Of a stretch of 64,000 nt of DNA, positions 7,785 to 17,798 are shown one piece after another. Origin of the DNA: Sphingomonas sp. Leaf230. GTDB lineage: Bacteria > Pseudomonadota > Alphaproteobacteria > Sphingomonadales > Sphingomonadaceae. The position numbers and the translations under genes are program-made. Position 1 is the stretch's first letter. Every line of letters starts with the position of its first letter. The notes under the pieces are model-generated. The model had not been told where the DNA came from. It did no database searches and saw nothing but the letters and a program-made list of their open reading frames with translations. The DNA is taken from the NCBI RefSeq assembly GCF_001421745.1, contig NZ_LMKW01000001.1, positions 186,001 to 250,000 on the forward strand, given 5' to 3'.

Positions 7785-9329
7785 ATGGCAGCCCCTTCCG
7801 GTGCCGGTCCCGCCCCTCTCGTCGGCGGCTCGCTAGCCCTCACCGCATTCGCGCTCGCGCTTGGCACCTTCATGCAGGTGCTCGACACGACGATCGCCAA
7901 CGTTTCTCTCCCCACCATCGCCGGTAATCTCGGCGTTTCCAGCGACAACTCGACCTGGATCGTCACGGCGTTCGCCGTCGCCAACGGAGTCGCGGTGCCG
8001 TTGACCGGGTGGCTGATGGGCCGGTTCGGCGTGGTGCGGACGTTCTGCGTCTCGGTCTTCCTGTTCACCATCGCGTCGTTCCTGTGCGGGATCGCGTGGG
8101 ACCTGCCCTCGCTGATCGGCTTCCGCATCCTCCAGGGCGCGGTATCCGGACCGATGATCCCGGGCAGCCAGGCTCTGCTGATCGCGATCTTCCCCGTCCA
8201 TAAGCGCTCTACCGCGCTCGGCATCTGGTCGATGACCACGCTGGTCGCGCCGATCATGGGGCCGATCCTTGGCGGCTACATCTCCGATAACTACCACTGG
8301 AGCTGGATTTTCCTGATCAACGTGCCGTTCGGGATGTTCTGCGCGTTCGTATGCTGGAACAAGCTCGGCAAGCGCGACACGCCGACGCGGAAGCTGCCGA
8401 TCGACCAGGTCGGGCTGATCCTGCTGGTGATCTGGGTCGGTGCGCTGCAGATCGTGCTCGATCTCGGCAAGAACGACGACTGGTTCGCCGCCGACCGGAT
8501 CGTCATCGCCGCGGTCGTCGCCGCGATCGGCTTTGTCGGCTGGATCATCTGGGAGCTGACCGACGCCAACCCGGCGGTGAACCTATCGCTGTTCAAGAGC
8601 CGCAACTTCACGATCGGGACGATCGCGTTCTGCCTCGGCTATGCGGTGTTCTTCGCCAATACGCTGCTGCTGCCGCTGTGGTTGCAGACACAGCTCGGCT
8701 ACACCGCGACCTGGGCGGGGCTGGTCGCCGCACCCTCGGGCGCGGTGGCGGTGATCCTGACGCCATTCGTCGCGCGACTGAGCGGCAAGATCGACGCGCG
8801 CATCCTTGCCACGGTGGCATTCGCGTCGTTCGGCTACTCCTATTACCTCCGCTCGGGCTACACGACGGGGGCGAGCTTCTACGACCTGATGCTGCCGCTG
8901 ATGGTGCAGGGGATCGCGATGAGCACGTTCTTCCTCGCGATGCTGACGATCTCGCTCGACCGTATTCCGGCGGAGCGGCTGCCGTCGGCGACGGGCATCT
9001 CGAACTTCGCGCGCATCACCTCGGGCAGCTTCGCCGCGTCGATCATCACGACCGCCTGGGATCGCCGCGAGACGCTCCACCAGAGCCGGTTGTCGGAAGC
9101 GATCGGGACCGGTTCGCCCTACCAGATGGCGCAGGGCGCGCTGACGCGGATCGGGCTGACCGACGTGCAGGCGGCAGGCGCGATCACGCGGCAGATGGTG
9201 GCACAGGCGTATCTGCTCGCATCGACCGACCTGTTCCGCATCTCGGCCTGGCTGTGCCTCGCGATGGTGATCATCGTCTGGTTCACGCGACGCGCGAGCC
9301 CCCCGCAAGGCCCGATCGCAGCGGATTGA
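7785..9329 (+). CDS. emrB: EmrB-type DHA2 family drug:H+ antiporter
   Basis: A 514-residue MFS permease of the 14-helix DHA2 class. The start at ATG 7785 (MAAPSGAG) follows CAGGCGAG; an ATG-less extension to 7752 reads into repeat sequence and is rejected. Signature motifs are visible: LDTTIANVSLPTIAGNLG in helix 1 (DHA2 motif), GWLMGRFGVVR (motif A) and GPILGGYISDNYHWSWIFL (motif C region). Hydrophobic helices occur to the C-terminus. Proton-driven export of lipophilic drugs through the adaptor and outer-membrane proteins upstream is expected from the family. The long repeat-containing leader may set its expression apart from emrA. Confidence 0.9.
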   Translation: MAAPSGAGPAPLVGGSLALTAFALALGTFMQVLDTTIANVSLPTIAGNLGVSSDNSTWIVTAFAVANGVAVPLTGWLMGRFGVVRTFCVSVFLFTIASFLCGIAWDLPSLIGFRILQGAVSGPMIPGSQALLIAIFPVHKRSTALGIWSMTTLVAPIMGPILGGYISDNYHWSWIFLINVPFGMFCAFVCWNKLGKRDTPTRKLPIDQVGLILLVIWVGALQIVLDLGKNDDWFAADRIVIAAVVAAIGFVGWIIWELTDANPAVNLSLFKSRNFTIGTIAFCLGYAVFFANTLLLPLWLQTQLGYTATWAGLVAAPSGAVAVILTPFVARLSGKIDARILATVAFASFGYSYYLRSGYTTGASFYDLMLPLMVQGIAMSTFFLAMLTISLDRIPAERLPSATGISNFARITSGSFAASIITTAWDRRETLHQSRLSEAIGTGSPYQMAQGALTRIGLTDVQAAGAITRQMVAQAYLLASTDLFRISAWLCLAMVIIVWFTRRASPPQGPIAAD

Positions 9330-9462
9330 TCGCTTCGGTTGTCGTTTTCTTACCACCGGCGGGCCGTCGTACGATTGCCCGCCGATTGAAACGTTATCGC
9401 AACCACTTCGCCCCTAACGGTCGCTTTACCAGATACCAACTGCCTGTGGGGGGCCAGCTACC

Positions 9463-9738
9463 ATGATGACCAAGAACACCGTTTTGCGGATCGCAGCCGC
9501 ATGTCTTTTGTCGAGCGCGGCGCCAGCCTGGGCCGGTACGCCGACGACCTGCATCCAGACGATCAGCACGCCGCGCCTGGTCTGCGACGAAGGGGCGTGC
9601 GTGCGCGTCTCGGTCAAGGATTTGTGCGACGCGGTGCGCGCGTCCTATCCCGTCAAGCGCCGTGCGGTGAAGCCCATCCGCAACGACGACAACCCGGTCC
9701 GTACCGAACTCACGCTGCTCATCGCCAGCGTCAGCTAA
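9463..9738 (+). CDS. Small secreted hypothetical protein, Cys-rich
   Basis: A 91-residue product with a clear signal peptide (MMTKNTVLRIAAACLLSSAAPAWA, cleavage after AWA). The mature part has four cysteines in the first half (TTCIQ, LVCDEGACV, DLCDAV), suggesting two disulfides in the periplasm, and a basic second half. A GGGG tract about 10 bases upstream can act as ribosome binding site; ATG 9466 is an alternative start. No domain is recognised. Its stop codon overlaps the stop codon of the convergent lactonase gene. Confidence 0.65.
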   Translation: MMTKNTVLRIAAACLLSSAAPAWAGTPTTCIQTISTPRLVCDEGACVRVSVKDLCDAVRASYPVKRRAVKPIRNDDNPVRTELTLLIASVS

Positions 9739-10781
9739 GCGATGAAGGCGAACGCGGCGCCGGGGACGTGCACCGCGAAGTCAGTCGAGGCGAGCGTCCC
9801 GTCCGGCAGGATATCGAGCATCGTCACTCGCTGATCGCGTTCGTGGACGACGAGCATCCGGTGTTCCTCTTCCAAGATAATAAAGAAGCGCGGCGATGCG
9901 CCTCCGCTGGCGATATGCTGGAGGAGTGTGGGATCGCCGCCTTCGCTCAGCGCAAAGACCGCGATGCTGTCATGGCCGCGGTTGGAGACGTACAGCCGGT
10001 CGCCTGCCGAGTTGGCACCTATGTGCGCGATGATATTCGCGCCCTGCCAGCCTGCGGGGAGGGTCGATAGTGACATGCGGGGCTTCAGATCGCGGCCCTC
10101 GACGGTAAGCGCTATGAGCGTGCTATCGAGTTCACAGGCTAAGTACGCCGATTGCGTGTGCTGCTCATGGAACAGCAGGTGTCGGGGCCCTGATCCAGGC
10201 ACTGCCTTGAGCGCAGTGTACGGCTCTTCAAGTGTTGCCCGTTCCGCGTCGAACGAGAAGGCGAGCACTTCGTCGGTGCCGAGATCGGCGACATACAGGA
10301 ATTGATTGTCGAGGCCGAAGCCGACCCAGTGCGCGTGTGGCGATTGCTGGCGTTCGGAATCGGGACCGCCACCGCTATTGGTGTGCACCACAGGCTGGCC
10401 GACCGGCAGGCCACTCCGTGGATCGAGCTGGAACACCGAGACGCTGCCGCTCGCGTAGTTCGCGACCGCGATGACAGATTGCGTGCGATCCAGCGCGGCA
10501 TGGCACGGTGCTGCGCCACCGACCGGGACATGCGCTAGCCGGACCCAGCCCGAGGCGGTGCGACGGTGTACGCCGAGCGCGCCATTGTCCTGCTCGTCGA
10601 CCAGATAGTGAAGATCGAACCGCGACGAATATGTGCCGAACGATGCGTTGCGTGCATCCGCGTAGGGCGGGGCAAGCGTGCCGATTTGATCAAGCGGATA
10701 GATGCCCATACCGCCTCCGCCGGCATAGGTGCCGATCCAGAGGATTTTTGCGGTGTCGGGGTGGGGGTTGGAACGGGTCAT
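9735..10781 (-). CDS. pgl: Beta-propeller lactonase (6-phosphogluconolactonase-like)
   Basis: A 348-residue protein of the lactonase family (Pgl, PF10282 type), a seven-bladed propeller. Recognisable blade motifs include ILWIGTYAGGGGMGIYPL at the N-terminus, HAHWVGFGLDNQFLYVADLG, GSGPRHLLFHEQ, DRLYVSNRGHDSIAVF and SGGASPRFF. No signal peptide is seen, so it is cytoplasmic. The family hydrolyses 6-phosphogluconolactone in the oxidative pentose phosphate or Entner-Doudoroff route, but not all members do. The start is ATG 10781; a TTG at 10823 would add 14 residues of poor quality. It is not next to other sugar-phosphate genes, so the specific substrate is an inference. Confidence 0.8.
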   Translation of the reverse strand: MTRSNPHPDTAKILWIGTYAGGGGMGIYPLDQIGTLAPPYADARNASFGTYSSRFDLHYLVDEQDNGALGVHRRTASGWVRLAHVPVGGAAPCHAALDRTQSVIAVANYASGSVSVFQLDPRSGLPVGQPVVHTNSGGGPDSERQQSPHAHWVGFGLDNQFLYVADLGTDEVLAFSFDAERATLEEPYTALKAVPGSGPRHLLFHEQHTQSAYLACELDSTLIALTVEGRDLKPRMSLSTLPAGWQGANIIAHIGANSAGDRLYVSNRGHDSIAVFALSEGGDPTLLQHIASGGASPRFFIILEEEHRMLVVHERDQRVTMLDILPDGTLASTDFAVHVPGAAFAFIA

Positions 10782-10829
10782 CCGTCGGCTTCTAACCGGG
10801 GTCGGTGCTGCATCGCATCCCAATTCAGA

Positions 10830-10982
10830 TCAGCGCTCGATCAGCGCGACCAATTGCTCGCGGTACAGCAACGCCAGTTCTTCGTGCATCCGCGCGATGA
10901 TCGCGTTCGGTGCCTGAATCGCGAGCACGGACTGGTCGTCCATCCGGCGTTCGATCACGGAAGGGTGCGGGAGGAAATCCAT
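10830..10982 (-). CDS. Small hypothetical protein (50 aa)
   Basis: ATG 10982 (an in-frame ATG at 10988 would add two residues) to TGA 10830-10832. The product (starts MDFLPHPSVIERRMDDQSVL, ends LVALIER) is amphipathic and helical with a basic/acidic mix. The frame shows strong third-position GC bias, unlike the overlapping 67-codon frame. It lies 48 bases upstream of the lactonase gene in the same direction and may be cotranscribed with it. No domain or function is recognised. Confidence 0.55.
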   Translation of the reverse strand: MDFLPHPSVIERRMDDQSVLAIQAPNAIIARMHEELALLYREQLVALIER

Positions 10983-11119
10983 TACCATGCTTTTGGCCGC
11001 ACGATATTGCGGCCGGATTTCGCAACACGGTTAATCTCGAAATCCTCCCCGGAAGGAGTGTGTTGCGGCAAAATTTCCGAAGGCTGGTATTGGCGTCGGC
11101 GTTGCCCTACCGCGGCGTC

Positions 11120-11377
11120 ATGGGCGATCTGGATAGACTGGTACCTTCGGGGATAATCGAGCAATGGGTCTATCACCTGCGACGACAGCGTTCGCGGGCG
11201 AGCGACGCGATCTGGCTGATAGACCAAGGGTTTACGCTGCATGACGGGCAGGATGGTATCCCGTCGCACGACGCCACCGAGCGCTGGCGGACGGAGCAGG
11301 AAACCGTGGTCGAGGAAGTGACCGCCTTGCTCGCGCTCTACGACAAGATCAACCTCGGCAAGGCCGACATCGCCTGA
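11120..11377 (+). CDS. Hypothetical protein (about 85 aa)
   Basis: The conserved-looking part runs from MGDLDRLVPSGIIEQWVYHL to ALYDKINLGKADIA. The start is uncertain: ATG 11120 has no good ribosome binding site, whereas GGAAGGAG at 11051-11058 would favour a GTG/TTG start at 11060 or 11063, adding about 20 residues. The sequence is rich in charged residues and predicted helical, with no signal peptide or membrane segment. No domain is recognised. It converges with the 91-residue hypothetical gene on the other strand. Confidence 0.5.
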   Translation: MGDLDRLVPSGIIEQWVYHLRRQRSRASDAIWLIDQGFTLHDGQDGIPSHDATERWRTEQETVVEEVTALLALYDKINLGKADIA

Positions 11378-11399
11378 CATCACCCGGTTGGCAGGGTCG

Positions 11400-11675
11400 C
11401 TATCCGACATCACCGTAACTCCGGCGGATCAGGTCGCCGGTCTGCTCCAGCGACGAGCTTTGCGGTGGTTCGGCATCCGGCATTTCGGCGACCAGTTCGG
11501 CCGTCGCCGCGAGTTGAAGATGTCGCTCGCTCAGGACCCGATGCGCGGTATAGGCCGCGTCCGAGCGCGCGGAAACGGCAAGTACCCGTTCCTGCGCAGC
11601 CCGGTCTTCATGATACGTGGCCCGATCACGCCACGCTGCGGCGTTCGTATCCGTCTGTGCGATCTCGTCGGTCAT
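11400..11675 (-). CDS. Hypothetical coiled-coil protein (91 aa)
   Basis: A soluble, Ala/Arg/Glu-rich protein (MTDEIAQTDTNAAAWRDRAT...). Residues about 12-65 have heptad-like spacing suggesting one long helix or coiled coil; the C-terminus is polar (EPPQSSSLEQTGDLIRR). No known family is recognised. It is upstream of, and on the same strand as, no obvious partner: the next minus-strand gene to the right is the NodT lipoprotein, whose stop lies 91 bases away, so it could be a distal gene of the RND operon transcript. Confidence 0.6.
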   Translation of the reverse strand: MTDEIAQTDTNAAAWRDRATYHEDRAAQERVLAVSARSDAAYTAHRVLSERHLQLAATAELVAEMPDAEPPQSSSLEQTGDLIRRSYGDVG

Positions 11676-11766
11676 ACTGCGGTCCGTTCGTCGTCAGACT
11701 TGATCTACTTTAGTTGCTCCTTACAGTATTATGTTGGCTATCGCATCGGTTCTCGATGGATCTACC

Positions 11767-13194
11767 TCATGCGGCAGGGCGGCTCGGCGCCTGCCAGCCA
11801 CCGCCCAGCGCACGGAACAGGTCGACCTGCGCCCCTGCGATCCGCGAGTCGGCGGCGGCGAGGTCCGTGTCCGTGTCCGCTAGCGTACGTTCGGCGTCGA
11901 GGACGTCGAGGAAGTCGATCTGGCCTTCGCGTTGACGGGCACGGGTGATGCGGGCGGCGGTGGCGGCGTTGTCGTGCGCGGACTGTAGCTGCGTGCGGCG
12001 ATCGAGTTCGCGGGCGTAGTTCGATAGCGCGGTCTCGGTTTCCTCGAGTGCGGTGAGGACGCTGCCGTCGAAATTTGCGAGCGCGCCGCGCGAGTCCGCC
12101 TCGGCGCCGGCGATGCGCGCGCGCGCGGCGGACTGGTTGAGCGACCAGTTCAGCAGGGGGCCAAGCAGCCAGCGGATCGGGCCGCCGGTGAAGATGTCGC
12201 CGACGCTGAGTGCGGTCGAGCCGATCGACCCGCCCAGCGAGATCTGCGGATAGAGCTGCGAGGTCTGGACGCCGATCCGCGCGGTGGCCGCGGCCAGCCG
12301 ACGTTCGGCGGCTTGGACGTCGGGGCGACGTGCTAGCAACGCGGCGCCGTCGCCAATCGGGATCGGCTGGTCGAGGCGGGGCGTGGTGGTGCGGGCGCCG
12401 GCGGTTGCGGGCAGGTCCTGCGGGGTGCGGCCGGTGAGCGTGGCCATGCGGAAGAGCGCGGCCTGGCGCTCGGCTTCGATCTGCGGGATGTTGGCGGCGC
12501 GCTGATCGCGCAGGGCTGCGATCCGGACCTGGTCGAGGCGGGCGGCGCGACCGGCGTCGACGCGCTTGCCGGTCAGCGTGTTCGACTTGTCGAGCAGGTC
12601 GACGATCCGCCGGGCGACCGCCAGACGCTCGGCGGACGAGGCTGCGTCGACATAGGCGCGGGTGGTGGCGGCGACGATCGAGACGCGGACGGCGTCCGCA
12701 TCGGCCTGCGCGGCGCCGACGTCACCGCGGGCGGCTTCGACGTTGCGGCGGACTCGGCCGGCGAGATCGACCTCGTAGCTGACGTCGAGCCCTACGTCGT
12801 AGGTGGCGCGCTCACGGTCGAGACCGGGCAGGTTCTGGAGCTGCGAGGTGCGCGCGTAATTGCCGCTCGCGCCCGCGTTCAACTGAGGTTCGCGGTCGGT
12901 CTTCGCGCCGCGCAGGGAGGCGCGGGCGCTGTCGAGCCGCGCGACGGCGACGCGGAGGTCGGTATTCGCTGCCAATGCATCCGCGACGAGGCCGTCTAGG
13001 ACGGGGTCGCGGTACATCCGCCACCAGTCGTTGTCGGGCGCCGTCGTGACGGTGGCCGCGGTGCCGTTAACAGAGGGCGCGGTGACGAACGACGCCGCCG
13101 CCTTGGGTGGGGTGATGGGTGCGACATAGTCGGGGCCGGCGGCGCACGCGGCGAGCGTCAGCGCCGAGAGGCTCGCTAGGAGGGCGGACTTCAT
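11767..13194 (-). CDS. NodT-family RND efflux outer-membrane lipoprotein
   Basis: A 475-residue outer-membrane factor. The start at ATG 13194 follows an AGGA site; the signal peptide ends in LTLAAC (lipidation Cys). Typical OMF features are NDWWRMYRDPVLDGLVADAL near residue 70, a central RRPDVQAAERRLAAATA and a C-terminal FLDVLDAERTLADTDTDLAA. It follows the RND permease with a 10-base gap, completing an adaptor-permease-channel set. If the permease is truly broken, this channel could still serve another pump, as TolC-type proteins often do. Confidence 0.88.
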   Translation of the reverse strand: MKSALLASLSALTLAACAAGPDYVAPITPPKAAASFVTAPSVNGTAATVTTAPDNDWWRMYRDPVLDGLVADALAANTDLRVAVARLDSARASLRGAKTDREPQLNAGASGNYARTSQLQNLPGLDRERATYDVGLDVSYEVDLAGRVRRNVEAARGDVGAAQADADAVRVSIVAATTRAYVDAASSAERLAVARRIVDLLDKSNTLTGKRVDAGRAARLDQVRIAALRDQRAANIPQIEAERQAALFRMATLTGRTPQDLPATAGARTTTPRLDQPIPIGDGAALLARRPDVQAAERRLAAATARIGVQTSQLYPQISLGGSIGSTALSVGDIFTGGPIRWLLGPLLNWSLNQSAARARIAGAEADSRGALANFDGSVLTALEETETALSNYARELDRRTQLQSAHDNAATAARITRARQREGQIDFLDVLDAERTLADTDTDLAAADSRIAGAQVDLFRALGGGWQAPSRPAA

Positions 13195-13204
13195 GATGCT
13201 GGTC

Positions 13205-16200
13205 CTATTCGGCTGGCTGGAGCGTCGGGGCGGCAGCGGTTGGCTTGCGGCGTTCGAATCGCAGCGCCAGCGCCCGTGCGACGACATAGAAGGTGGGAGT
13301 GAAGAGCAGCCCGAACCCGGTCACGCCGATCATCCCGAAGAACACCGCGGTCCCGAGCGCCTGGCGGAGTTCCGCACCGGCACCGGTCGCGATTACCAGC
13401 GGCACCGCGCCGAGAATGAACGCGAAGCTCGTCATCAGGATCGGCCGCAACCGGTCCTTCGCCGCGCGTACCGCCGCCTCGACCGGGGTGAGCCCGTCCT
13501 GTTCTTCGGCCTGTTTCGCGAACTCGACCACGAGGATCGCGTTCTTCGCGGCGAGAGCAATCAGCACGACCAGACCGATCTGCGTCAGGACGTTGTTGTC
13601 CATGCCCCGCAGGTTCACGCCGGTCATCGCGGCCAACAGGCACATCGGCACGATCAGGATGATCGCTAGCGGCAACGTCAGGCTCTCATATTGCGCGGCG
13701 AGCACGAGGAAGACGAACACCACCGCCATGCCGAAGACGAGCGCGGCGGTGCTGCCGGCGGCCTTTTGCTGATAGGCGATGCCGGTCCATTCATGCGCGT
13801 AGCCTGCCGGGAGCGACGCATCGGCGAGCTTCTCCATCGCGACCAGCGACTGGCCCGAGGAATAGCCCTTGGCGGTGTCGCCATCGACCTCGACCGCGGG
13901 GAACAGGTTGTAGCGGACCACGCGGTACGGGCCGGTCTTGTCCTTGAACGTCGAGACCGAGCCGACCGGGACCATCTGGCCCGAGTTGGAGCGCGTCTTG
14001 AGGTTGGCGATGTCCGCCGTCGTGTTGCGGAACGGCGCGTCGGCCTGCGCGGTGACGCGATAGGTGCGGCCCAACAGGTTGAAGTCGTTGACGAACGCCG
14101 AGCCGAGATAGACCTGCAACGCCTCGAACACGCGCTCCGGGGGGACGCCGAGCAAATTGGCCTTGGCGCGGTCGACATCGGCGAAGATGCGCGGCGTCGC
14201 GGTGTCGAAGAAGGTATAGATCTGTGCGAGACCCGGAGTCTGGTTCGCTTTGCCGATCAGCGCGTACGACGTCTTGCCGAGGTCGGCGTAACCGTGGCCG
14301 CCCTGGTCCTGCACCATCAGGCGGTAGCCACCCGCCGAGCCGATACCCTGGATGAGAGGCGGCGGGACGATCAGCAGGCGCGCTTCGGTGATGTCGCCGG
14401 TCGCCTTCTGCGATTCCGCCATGATGCTGGCGAGGGTGACGCCAAGTTTCTTGCGTTCCTCGAAGCTTTTCAGCGGGATGTAGGCGGCGGCCGAGTTGGG
14501 GGCGAGCGTCTGCGACGGACCGTCGAAGCCTGCGAGCATGACCGCGCCCTTGACGCCGGCGAGCGGCAGGATGCGCTTGGCGACCTTCTGCATGACGGCA
14601 TCGGTGCGCTCGACCGACGAGCCGGGCGGAAGCTGGATGACGGTCAGGAAGTAGCCCTGATCCTGCGCAGGGACGAAGCCCGATGGGGTGATCGTGAACA
14701 CGCCGACCGTGACCGCGATCAGCGCGGCATAGGCGATCATCATCCGGCGCGGCGCGGTGACTAGGCGCGCGGTGAGGCGGGCATAGCTGTCGCTCATCCG
14801 CTCGAACCCGCGGTTGAAGGCATCACCGGCGCGGCGCACGGTGCGAGTCAGGCGGTTGCCGGAATCGGCGGGCGCGGTCGGCTTGAGCAGCATCGCGGCG
14901 AGTGCTGGCGACAGCGTCAGCGAGATCAGCAGCGAGATGATCGTCGCGGTCGAGATCGTCACCGCGAACTGACGGTAGAACGCGCCCGAGAGGCCGGTGA
15001 GGAACACGGTCGGGATGAACACCGCGCAGAGCACGAGCACGATCGCGACGAGTGCGCCCGAGACTTCGTCCATCGACGTGCGCGCCGCCTCTAATGGGGA
15101 GAGCCCGTGTTCGAGGTTGCGCTCGACATTCTCGACCACGACGATCGCATCATCGACGACGATGCCGATCGCGAGGACGAGGCCGAACAGCGACAGGTTG
15201 TTGAGTGAATAGCCAGCCGCCGCCAGCACCGCGAAGGTACCGATCAGTGAGACCGGGATCGCCACGATCGGAATGATCGCCGCACGCCACTTCTGCAGGA
15301 AGACGAGGATGACCAGCACGACGAGGACCATCGCCTCGAACAGCGTGTGCTTCACCGCGTCGATCGACTGCGCGATGAACTCGGTCGGGTTGTAGATGAC
15401 CTTGTATTCGAGGCCCTTGGGGAAGCGCTTCGACATGCTCTCCATCTCGGCGGTGACGGCCTGCGCCGCGCCGAGTGCGTTCGAGCCGGGACGCTGGAAG
15501 ACCGCGGCGATGACCGTGGGTTTGCCGCTGAGATAGGTATTCGCGCCGTAATCCTGTGCGCCGAGCTCGACCCGGGCGACGTCCGAAACGCGGACCTGGC
15601 GGCCTTGTGCGTCGGTGCGGATGACGACATCGGCGAACTGCTTGGGGTCGGTCAGGCGGCCCTGCGTCTCGACGTTGAGCTGGAACGCGCTGTTGCCCTT
15701 GTCATAAGGCGGCTGGGCCGAGCGTGCCAGCGGCGACCTGGACGTTCTGTGCACGCAGCGCGGCGACGATCTCGCCGGCGGTGAGGTCGAGCGCGGCGGC
15801 GCGACCGGGGTCGATCCAGATGCGCATGGAGTAATCGCGTGCACCGAACAGCTGCACGTCGCCGACGCCGTCGATGCGGCTGAGGCGATCGCGGACCTGC
15901 GTCAGCGCGTAGTTGGAGATGTACCCGCGATCGAGCGAGTTGTCGGGCGAGACGAGGTTCACCACCATCAGGAAGTCGGGCGACGTTTTCCGCGTCACCA
16001 CGCCGAGACGCTGGACGTCCTCGGGCAGGCGCGGGACGGCGACGGCGACGCGGTTCTGGACGAGCACCTGGGCGGCGTCGAGATTGGTGCCGATCTTGAA
16101 AGTGACGGTGATCGTGACCTTGCCGTCGCCGGTCGATTGCGACGACTGGTACAGCATGTTGTCGACGCCGTTGATCTCCTGCTCGATCGGCGCGGCGACG

Positions 16201-16385
16201 GTCTCGGCGACCGTCTCGGCCGAGGCACCGGGATAGGTCGCGCTGACGGTGACGGTGGGGGGAACGATATCGGGATATTGCGACACCGGCAGCGTCATGT
16301 AGGCGATCGCACCGACGATCGTGATGATCACCGCGATCACGCCCGCGAAGATCGGCCGGGTGATGAAGAAGCGCGAGAAGCGCAT
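13205..16385 (-). pseudogene. RND (HAE1/AcrB-type) permease, frameshifted
   Basis: The gene starts at ATG 16385 (GAGGAA upstream; MRFSRFFITRPIFAGVIAVI) and reads well for about 220 residues to AAGTLGP, then hits a stop. The rest of the permease continues in another frame from about 15713 (QPPYDKGNSAFQLNVETQG) to 13205. The span is 3181 bases, i.e. 3n+1; removing one base from the GGG run at 15715-15717 restores 1059 residues, the usual RND length, and the expected LGQPPYDKG. Both halves carry strong family motifs (TYPGASAETVAETVAAPIEQ; GIVVDDAIVVVENVER). It is either a recent null mutation or a sequencing error. Intact, it would be the proton-driven inner-membrane pump of the tripartite system. 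Confidence 0.88.
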
Positions 16386-16423
16386 GGGAATTTCCTCGGT
16401 AGAGGGGCGCGGGCACACACCAA

Positions 16424-16517
16424 CACCACCCCGGCGGAGGCCGGGGCCCAATTGGGCGAACCGCAGTGATTAAGTCGAAACGCTATCCCAATTGGGCCCC
16501 GGCCTTCGCCGGGGTGG
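16424..16517. repeat. Palindromic repeat, family B copy 2
   Basis: Arms ACCACCCCGGCGGAGGCCGG...CCCAATTGGG and CCCAATTGGG...CCGGCCTTCGCCGGGGTGG. It fills nearly the whole 135-base gap between the RND adaptor stop and the permease start, i.e. it lies inside the operon, ending four bases from the adaptor stop codon. Confidence 0.85.
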
Positions 16518-16520
16518 CGT

Positions 16521-17798
16521 CTATCTCGCGAGGGTGGCTTCACCCGAGATCGGCTGGACCGACGCCGGCGCACTCGTACCCGAGGCGACCACGATCCGGC
16601 CGACCTTCGGCGCGACGGTCGCGCCCGGCATCGCCATCTGCGTACCCTGGATGATGATCCGGTCGTTTGGACCGATCCCCGAGCGCACAATCCTCAGCCC
16701 ATCGACCACCGGTCCAAGCTCGACCGGCTTCTGGCTCACGACGTTCTTCGCATCGATCGTCAGCAGGACCTTGCGCGCCTGATCGGTCTGCACCGCATCG
16801 TCGGGCACCAGCAGAGCCTGGCGCGTTCCCGCACTGGCGAGGCGCATGTTGCCGAACATCCCCGGCGTCAGGAAATATCCCGGGTTGGCGAGAACCGCGC
16901 GGCCGCGGATCGTCCCCGAGCGCTGGTCGAGGCCGTTGTCGGTGAAGTCGAGCTTGCCTTTCCAGCGATGCTCGGTCTCGTCCTGCAACTGGATCTCGAC
17001 CGCCGCTGGCGTCGCGCCGGGCTGCCGTGCGCGCTGCGTCTTGAGGTACAGCGCTTCCGACCCATCGAACGTGAAGTAGATCGGGTCGAGCGCGTTGATC
17101 GTCGTCAGCACCGTGCCGCCAGTGCCTTCGCCGCCCGCGACCTGGTTACCCGCATCGACGCGACGATCGGAAATGCGACCGCCGATCGGTGCGCGCACCT
17201 GCGTGAAGCCGACATCGAGCGCGCGAGCGCGTTCGCGAGCCTGCGCCGCAGCGAGTGCGGCCTGCGCTGCTTCGAGCCGACCGCGGAGGGCGTCAACTTC
17301 GCCTGCGGAGACCGCTTCGTCGGCTACCAGGCGTTGCGCGCGACCAAGATCGGTACGCGCCAGCGACAGAGCGCTGCGTGCACTGGCGACGTTAGCGTGT
17401 GCCTCGGCCAGAGCGGCGGCGAACGGGCGGGAGTCGATCGTGAAGAGCAATTGCCCCTTGCTGACGATCTCGCCATCGCGGAAATGGATGCCGGTGACTT
17501 CGCCCGCGACGCGCGGGCGGATCTCGACGGTGCGGCTCGGCGCGAACCGGCCGACATAATCGTCCCACTCGCTGACCTGCCGCACCAGCGGCGACGCGAC
17601 CGTGACGGAAGCGGGCGGGGGTGCCGCCATAGCCGCGTCGGGATGGTCGAACATCTTCACGCCGACCGCGCCGAGCAGCGCGATCGGCACGAGCACCATT
17701 GCGCCGCGCTGCCAGGCCGGCCGTCGGTGACGGTCCGCGGGCGGCGACGCGACGACGTCGGCGTCGTTCGCGGCCGTGATCGTGGTAAGTTGGTTCAC
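16521..17798 (-). CDS. RND efflux periplasmic adaptor subunit
   Basis: A 425-residue membrane fusion protein of the AcrA/MexE type. The start is GTG 17798, overlapping the upstream gene's TGA as GTGA. After a cytoplasmic tail, one transmembrane anchor (GAMVLVPIALLGAVGVKMF, about residues 33-51) leads to the periplasmic part. Lipoyl-domain halves are seen at RVAGEVTGIHFRDGEIVSKG and RAPIGGRISDRRVDAGNQVA, flanking a helical hairpin rich in Ala/Arg/Glu. The C-terminal membrane-proximal domain contains IIIQGTQMAMPGATVAPK. It pairs with the permease downstream and the lipoprotein channel. The anchor in place of a lipid Cys is a normal variant. Confidence 0.85.
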   Translation of the reverse strand: MNQLTTITAANDADVVASPPADRHRRPAWQRGAMVLVPIALLGAVGVKMFDHPDAAMAAPPPASVTVASPLVRQVSEWDDYVGRFAPSRTVEIRPRVAGEVTGIHFRDGEIVSKGQLLFTIDSRPFAAALAEAHANVASARSALSLARTDLGRAQRLVADEAVSAGEVDALRGRLEAAQAALAAAQARERARALDVGFTQVRAPIGGRISDRRVDAGNQVAGGEGTGGTVLTTINALDPIYFTFDGSEALYLKTQRARQPGATPAAVEIQLQDETEHRWKGKLDFTDNGLDQRSGTIRGRAVLANPGYFLTPGMFGNMRLASAGTRQALLVPDDAVQTDQARKVLLTIDAKNVVSQKPVELGPVVDGLRIVRSGIGPNDRIIIQGTQMAMPGATVAPKVGRIVVASGTSAPASVQPISGEATLAR

